NCBI GenBank assembly: GCA_012184525.1
Contig: WOFQ01000183.1
Location: 1-12,475, forward strand
Length of the DNA stretch: 12,475 bases
Reading direction: 5' to 3'
From: Xenoacremonium recifei
Taxonomy: Eukaryota > Ascomycota > Sordariomycetes > Hypocreales > Nectriaceae
Part shown: one piece after another, positions 8,268-12,475 of the stretch
Layout of the letters: the number at the start of each line of letters is the position of its first letter
Numbering within the stretch: position 1 is the first letter of the stretch
The notes under the pieces: model-generated
Databases searched by the model: none
Seen by the model: the letters and a program-made list of their open reading frames with translations, nothing else
What the model was told of the DNA's origin: nothing
Program-made: the position numbers and the translations under genes

Positions 8268-10961
8268 ACGATGCCCGCTCTGCCACGCAAAAGCCACATC
8301 TGCATCAGCCGCCTTTGTCACGTCATCGAAACGGTTGAATACTGGAAGAGCCTCTCGAACATGTCGCTCAGTGATGGCGATTGACAACTGGCGATACAGC
8401 TGAACTCCGATTTCCATCCCGGTCCCAAGGGCATCCCGGCTCAAGCGTCTCAGTTCTTGTGTGAACACTCTCGTGGTCCAAGCCGTATCCTTTGAGACAG
8501 GTGTGAAGATCAGAGTGTTCCGTGACTCGCGCCCGAAATATTGGCGAAGGATAGCATATGCTGTGGGACGTATGTAGACAAGATACCGATACATCAATGC
8601 TGCAACCTGAGGAGAAAAAAATCGTGCGACCTGAAACTCGCTATTTGTGGTGAGGCGAGCCTTGTGATGGCGGGTTAGTGAGAACATTTGCCCGCCGAAA
8701 AGTCCTATACCTCGAAGTCTTGATTGTGTATTCGAGCATTCGAGAGTGAGAAGTTCTGAGATCCGCGCACCTTAGCCACCGTCAAGCTGGCCGAGGACCA
8801 TGAGGAGTCTGAGAAGAGCGTCATGCCCATGGAGGTACGCCTGTGCGGCATCCATATCCCAACCACTCTGGCCATGATGTTGAGCCTTGAGTAAGCTATC
8901 TACTGGAGCTGTATAGGCATGCATGAAGATCGTTAAGTACTGATCTTTCAGCCCGTTTTGAGGATCCGTGATAAAGGAATAACCAGGAGTTGTCTTCGAC
9001 AGCTTGTCATGTAAGTCACCCATTTTCCGTTCTTCTGGTTCATAGTCATACAGCAAGCGCCGAGACTGGATGGTCGCTTGGCGAAATGTCTCATGGGCCA
9101 GGTTGCGGAACTGATTCATGGAGAGGTGACTGCTTTTATCCCATGAGATTGTCTGGCCGTCTTCGCTCCAGTAGAAGTGATAGACAGGGCCTTCGCTCCG
9201 GCGAAGAGCAGCTCCATATGCCAAGAGACTCAGGAACTCCCCCAGAGGCGACATGGTGCCATCGCACATCTTGTCGACGCGGACGGCATTGAGAGCCGCG
9301 AGCTGCCCGTAACGGGGCCGAGCTCGAAAACCGGCGTAAGGATGAGCACGGCGGGGTAGGATTGCTTCGAGAAACACCAACCGAGTGCAGTAGATCAGTC
9401 TTGACAGAGTAGGAGTGTACTGCGCGGGTCGCAAATACTCGTTTCCTTCCTGTCTCGATAGGCCTTGCACGGCACTGAAGAAAACGAGTAGGGTGGAGCT
9501 TGCCACACCGTCTTCGAATTCTTCGATAACCATTTCGTAGCAAAACCGAAGAACAGCATCTGCGAATATATCATTCGTACCGTCCGCATAGGGAAGCTCG
9601 TCTTGGTCGCGATCGCGTTCTATACACGGAGACGAACGGTTCTCGTACTCCGGGCTTTCCACCTCGCCACTCCACTCTTCGCTTGACGAGTAATCACTGG
9701 TTGTATCCTCATCGTCGGGGAACTCAGATAGAACCTCCTCTTCTCCCTCATCGTCATCTTCAATGAAACCAGAATCTTGATCTCGTAGCGAGGCCGTGAA
9801 CCTCATTTCTTCGGTTTCCGTGTCTCCTGCTCCCTCACTCTCTTTACTCCAGCAGGGGTCGAACCAGAGCTCTTTCAGCCTTTCACGCTGGAGCCTCGAC
9901 AGCGTGCGGCCTGTAACACCCCGAGAGACTCGTGTCGGCAGTCGCCACACACGCAGCCAGAAGCAGATGCAGCGCTTGAACTCGCTCCTGTACAGCCGTT
10001 CGGATCTTGACTGCGATACGAGTTCAAATGGTGCCTTGTAAGGGCGATCCGGGAAGCGGCCGCGAAGCCATCGCCGTACGCTAACGTCGGTAAACCTCAC
10101 CGTCTCCCCGCATTGGTCAAACAGCCGATCAAGAGCTGCGACGATGGACCCGAGCTTCTCCTCGTCGGCCACTGAGCTGGTAAGCTCGTACCCGTCGTGT
10201 GTACCCAGATGGAAGGTCTGGGACGAGGCAAAGGGTAGAGTGGATAAAGAAATGAGGATGTTGCAATTCGCGTTTGCGAGAGTTTGCTCCCACCCGGTTC
10301 GGCGCATCCAATTCGTTAACAACGCCTGTGTAGACACGGTCTCGCCTGTCCGTGGTGGCCCTGACTGTAGCTCTAGATGATCCCGTTCCTTAGCGAATAG
10401 CTGATCCGCAAAATGTTGTATCGAATCCGGGACTGGCCTCAGCGGTCTGTCGAGTCTCTGTGCTGCAGAGACCGGCGGGGATGACACAATCCAGGCCTGT
10501 TTGAGATCTTTCGATGTCCAACTCTGAAATGTAAGATTCTCAATGATATGATCTCGCAGCCAATGCCTCCCAGAGCTTCTTGTGGCTGCGATCTCCCGCC
10601 TGTGAAGCTTCGTCATATGTTGCGATAGTGCTTTCAAGCTTTTAGAACGTTGGCCGCAGTGCCTACAAGCCGCGCCATGCTGAATCTGGAGGTGGGGATG
10701 TGGCGCGGAGCCATCTGGTCGTTTGGGGAGCTTTTCGGGACTTGGAAGTTGGAGGGAATTGATCAAAGAGTTCAACTTGCGGCGAGCTCCCTTGGGAATA
10801 TTGTGCTTCTGTCCTAGGTGGCGTCCGATGCGGTCATCATCCACTGCTAGGGCAAAGCCGCAGAGTGTACAGATGATTGCCTGTTCTGGTAGGTTGAAGT
10901 GGAGATGCAGTTTCTCAAGCCTGGAATATTGTTCTGGACTTAGTGCGATTGTCTCAGACAT
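8268..10961 (-). pseudogene. OrsD-like C2H2 protein, copy A, with YR-like C-terminal region
   Basis: Starting at ATG 10961, the product begins MSETIALSPEQYSRLEKLHL. ATGs at 10991 and further upstream are alternatives. Finger 1 has C31, C34, H48 and H53, and a second finger is CRHCGQRSKSLKALSQHMTK plus a final LH. ENLTFQSWTSKDLKQAWIV and NWMRRTGW are the family's linker motifs. A strongly acidic/serine-rich segment (codons ~380-460) precedes LRFCYEMVIEEFEDG and a long helical region. Codon 730 is TAA (8772-8774), but the frame then continues as GARISELLTLE, which matches tyrosine-recombinase Box I (R-x-S/T-E-L). LYRQLSIAITERHVRE and FAWQSGHR follow, and homology ends at about 8268 where copy B begins. 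I infer one nonsense mutation and a 3' truncation. Relatives normally continue past GHR. A spliced or readthrough product is not excluded, but no GT-AG pair obviously removes only the stop. Confidence 0.7.
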
Positions 10962-11092
10962 TGAGTTGACTGATGGTTCGGAAGCATGCATTTCTCCTGA
11001 CTCTCTCGTCTGTAAGGAATGATATTGGACATTAGAAAATGGAGGCGCACGCAACTGAATGAATTCTATACGGTTGGCACGGACCAACACAA

Positions 11093-11225
11093 CGCGAAAG
11101 GGGGCCCGTTTCGCGATTGAGGTAAACAGACAGGGTTAGAAACGGGCCCCGTTTCGATTTCTTATATCCTTGTAGAGATTGTAAAGACGTGATTGGATGA
11201 AAAGCGGAAACGGGCCCCGTTTCCG
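11093..11225. repeat. Three GC-rich palindromes within 133 bp
   Basis: The palindromes are at 11093-11115 (CGCGAAA...TTTCGCG, one mismatch), 11139-11155 (GAAACGGGCCCCGTTTC) and 11205-11225 (CGGAAACGGG, centre C, CCCGTTTCCG). All share a core A-A-A-x-GGG-x-CCC-x-TTT around an ApaI-type GGGCCC. The two outer copies have longer arms. They lie between the broken end of copy C and the start of copy A, so they could be operator-like sites upstream of copy A, or the ends and centre of a small inserted element. Confidence 0.8.
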
Positions 11226-11241
11226 ACATTAATACTTGAGT

Positions 11242-11886
11242 AGTCCTTTCCAGCCATGGACTCGGCTCCTTCTTCTCGTCGGCCACCTTGATCTCCTCCT
11301 CTTCCGCAGCGTTAAACTTCTTGATCTGCTTGTCGTATAGCCTTATGATCCTCATCTTACCGTCCTCGCCGTGAACCTCACTTCTATGCGGCTGAACTAG
11401 TAAGTCATCGGGACTGATATATACTTCAAACCAGCCACTGGACGGTCCGTGTTCGAAAAATCGTTGACACCACACTCCTTCTCTCCACGGGTTATCCTGT
11501 CGTTCACCTAACTTCTTCGATATATTACCGCCCCTGACCCAATCACTTCTCTACTCATGACTCTCGCGATAGTGACGGCGTATGCCATTCCGATCCGGTA
11601 TAGCATAGTCACATAAGTGATATTTCTTGCAGTTCTCCTTCAGCGGTTTCAAGTACGGGATCGCCTCATTTAACAGATTGGGGAATGTAGAGCCATGCAA
11701 GTCTGCTCGTCGATAAGCCAGTCCCGGTATTGACCTGATAGTATCGATGACTGCCTTTGCCTTCTGAGCTGGGATTGTTAGATGTTTCTTTTCTAAGTGT
11801 TTCGGAATCTCTTTAGTAACATATACTAATTGATAAACCTTACAAATAGTGAATGGTAACCCGGGTATATGGATAAACGGCTCCAT
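11242..11886 (-). pseudogene. OrsD-like C2H2 copy C with one nonsense codon, truncated
   Basis: The frame opens at ATG 11886 and runs to 11032, interrupted only by TAG at 11551-11553. It shows a DUF3505-type first finger (ICKVYQLVY...IPKHLEKKHLTIP), a helix AVIDTIRSIPGL, and a second finger with CKKYHLCDY and RRHYRESH. After the TAG it continues in the same frame with RGGNISKKLGERQDNPWRE, WCQRFFEHGPSSGWFEV, a charged helix and PSPWLERT. Homology stops there at about 11242, and the remaining frame runs through the palindromes without family motifs. In finger 1 the second cysteine position is tyrosine (CKVY), a TGT-to-TAT type change. The nonsense codon, the lost ligand and the truncation mark it as a relic. 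It is a different subfamily from copies A and B. Confidence 0.65.
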
Positions 11887-12475
11887 AGTAACAGTTGATC
11901 CTGTTTATATAATCTGTGATGAGTTCGGAATAAATAACCTGTCTACTTCTCAGCGGACTGTAATTCTTATTAAATAACTGCTGGTTAACCCTTTTCATAT
12001 AACTATCTCCTGAATACTCATTGCTTTTTCCGCGGTGTTCCATTTTTCTTATGCATTATACCAATCATGCCCCTGCAACTACAACTTTAGCTCAACAAGC
12101 ATCAAATAACAAACCCTGCTTCTACGCCTCACCGTTCGACTATTTGCTCTGAAACGCGAAATAATTAAACATGAGCTCACGGCCGTCATTTTAATATCAA
12201 GCTTTTTGCTTTTGACCCCGAAAAGCTCAACGGTCACACCCGCTCAAGTTTCAACGGTCACACCCCCCTGTCTGCATTAGCGTATTTTGGGTTTTGGTGA
12301 GAAACGTCAACGGGCACACTATGTGCCCGTCGTGAGATAGAAGTGAGAAGCGCAAATATGCTAGCTTGGGCTCCTTCTTCCAACCAGTCATAATCTCCTC
12401 AGGGGGACTCATGGAGCTGTCAACAGCTAGGGCCTATCAGAGCCTTCAAAAGCTCATAGGACCTACAGCAGCTGC
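11887..12475. other. AT-rich relic then GC-mixed end, no supported gene
   Basis: 11887-12200 is AT-rich with only short frames. From about 12227 there are short direct repeats and a hairpin, annotated separately. At 12411 an ATG opens a plus-strand frame (MELSTARAYQSLQKL...) that is still open at the window edge. The same frame is also open upstream to about 12340, so it may be a first exon or chance. With some 20 codons visible I cannot call it. Confidence 0.35.
12227..12330. repeat. Three TCAACGGKCACAC repeats plus hairpin
   Basis: TCAACGGTCACACCC occurs at 12227-12241 and 12251-12265, 24 bp apart. A variant TCAACGGGCACAC is at 12307-12319. The third overlaps a perfect 9-bp hairpin, ACGGGCACA (12310-12318), loop CTA, TGTGCCCGT (12322-12330). 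Repeated sites plus an inverted copy could be protein-binding sites or the subterminal repeats of a mobile element. Confidence 0.65.

Noticed and set aside
8990..10380. Several 60-135-codon frames on either strand within copy A
   Set aside because: These are out-of-frame shadows of the GC-rich copy A coding sequence, with no recognisable content.
11093..11225. CRISPR-like spaced repeats
   Set aside because: Only three repeats, each palindromic and of unequal length with unequal spacers, in a eukaryotic spliced-gene context and without any Cas-like gene.

Overview
The window looks like accessory, repeat-scarred nuclear DNA from a filamentous ascomycete (Pezizomycotina). The evidence is a multi-exon gene with short GT-AG introns of 47-68 nt and RCTRAY-type branch sites, an NLR-like NB-TPR gene, a LaeA-type methyltransferase, and several broken copies of the fungal C2H2/DUF3505 (OrsD-like) family. 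I cannot name the species. Family assignments come from recognising protein motifs, not from a search.

Layout. (1) 1-2168, plus strand: the 3' part of an NB-ARC/TPR gene, with its P-loop exon to the left of the window. It ends in eight 42-residue TPR units, and a 308-bp block within them occurs twice without a mismatch. (2) 2169-5005: relic DNA. It holds a diverged direct repeat (2185-2270 and 2928-3012), a minus-strand fragment of a 3'-5' exonuclease domain (3088-3372) broken at that repeat, an AT-rich stretch, and a fragment with a possible membrane segment (4222-4650). (3) 5006-6497, minus strand: what appears to be one intact gene, a nine-exon LaeA-like SAM methyltransferase of 348 residues that includes a 13-nt micro-exon. 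The splice model was derived by hand, and all eight introns keep both phase and family motifs. (4) 6498-7416: no supported gene.

(5) 7630-11886, minus strand: three OrsD-like zinc-finger gene remnants lying head to tail. Going 5' to 3' on the minus strand, copy C (11886-11242) is cut after a PWLERT motif. Copy A (10961-8268) is nearly complete but has one in-frame TAA, and it is cut just after a QSGHR motif. Copy B (about 8266-7630) starts at that cut and is itself cut after a PWMERT motif. The C-terminal part of copy A carries motifs resembling tyrosine-recombinase Box I and the GH motif, so these genes may be relics of tyrosine-recombinase mobile elements. Three near-identical GC-rich palindromes lie between copies C and A. 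(6) 11887-12475: AT-rich relic sequence, then short direct repeats and a hairpin, with no supported gene.

Only the methyltransferase and the NB-TPR gene look functional. The rest reads as a graveyard of one mobile or rapidly duplicating family, with nonsense changes compatible with C-to-T decay. I see no demonstrable operon-like functional system. The most unusual items are the nested OrsD-like/YR-like copies, the shared break point in two of them, and the palindrome cluster.
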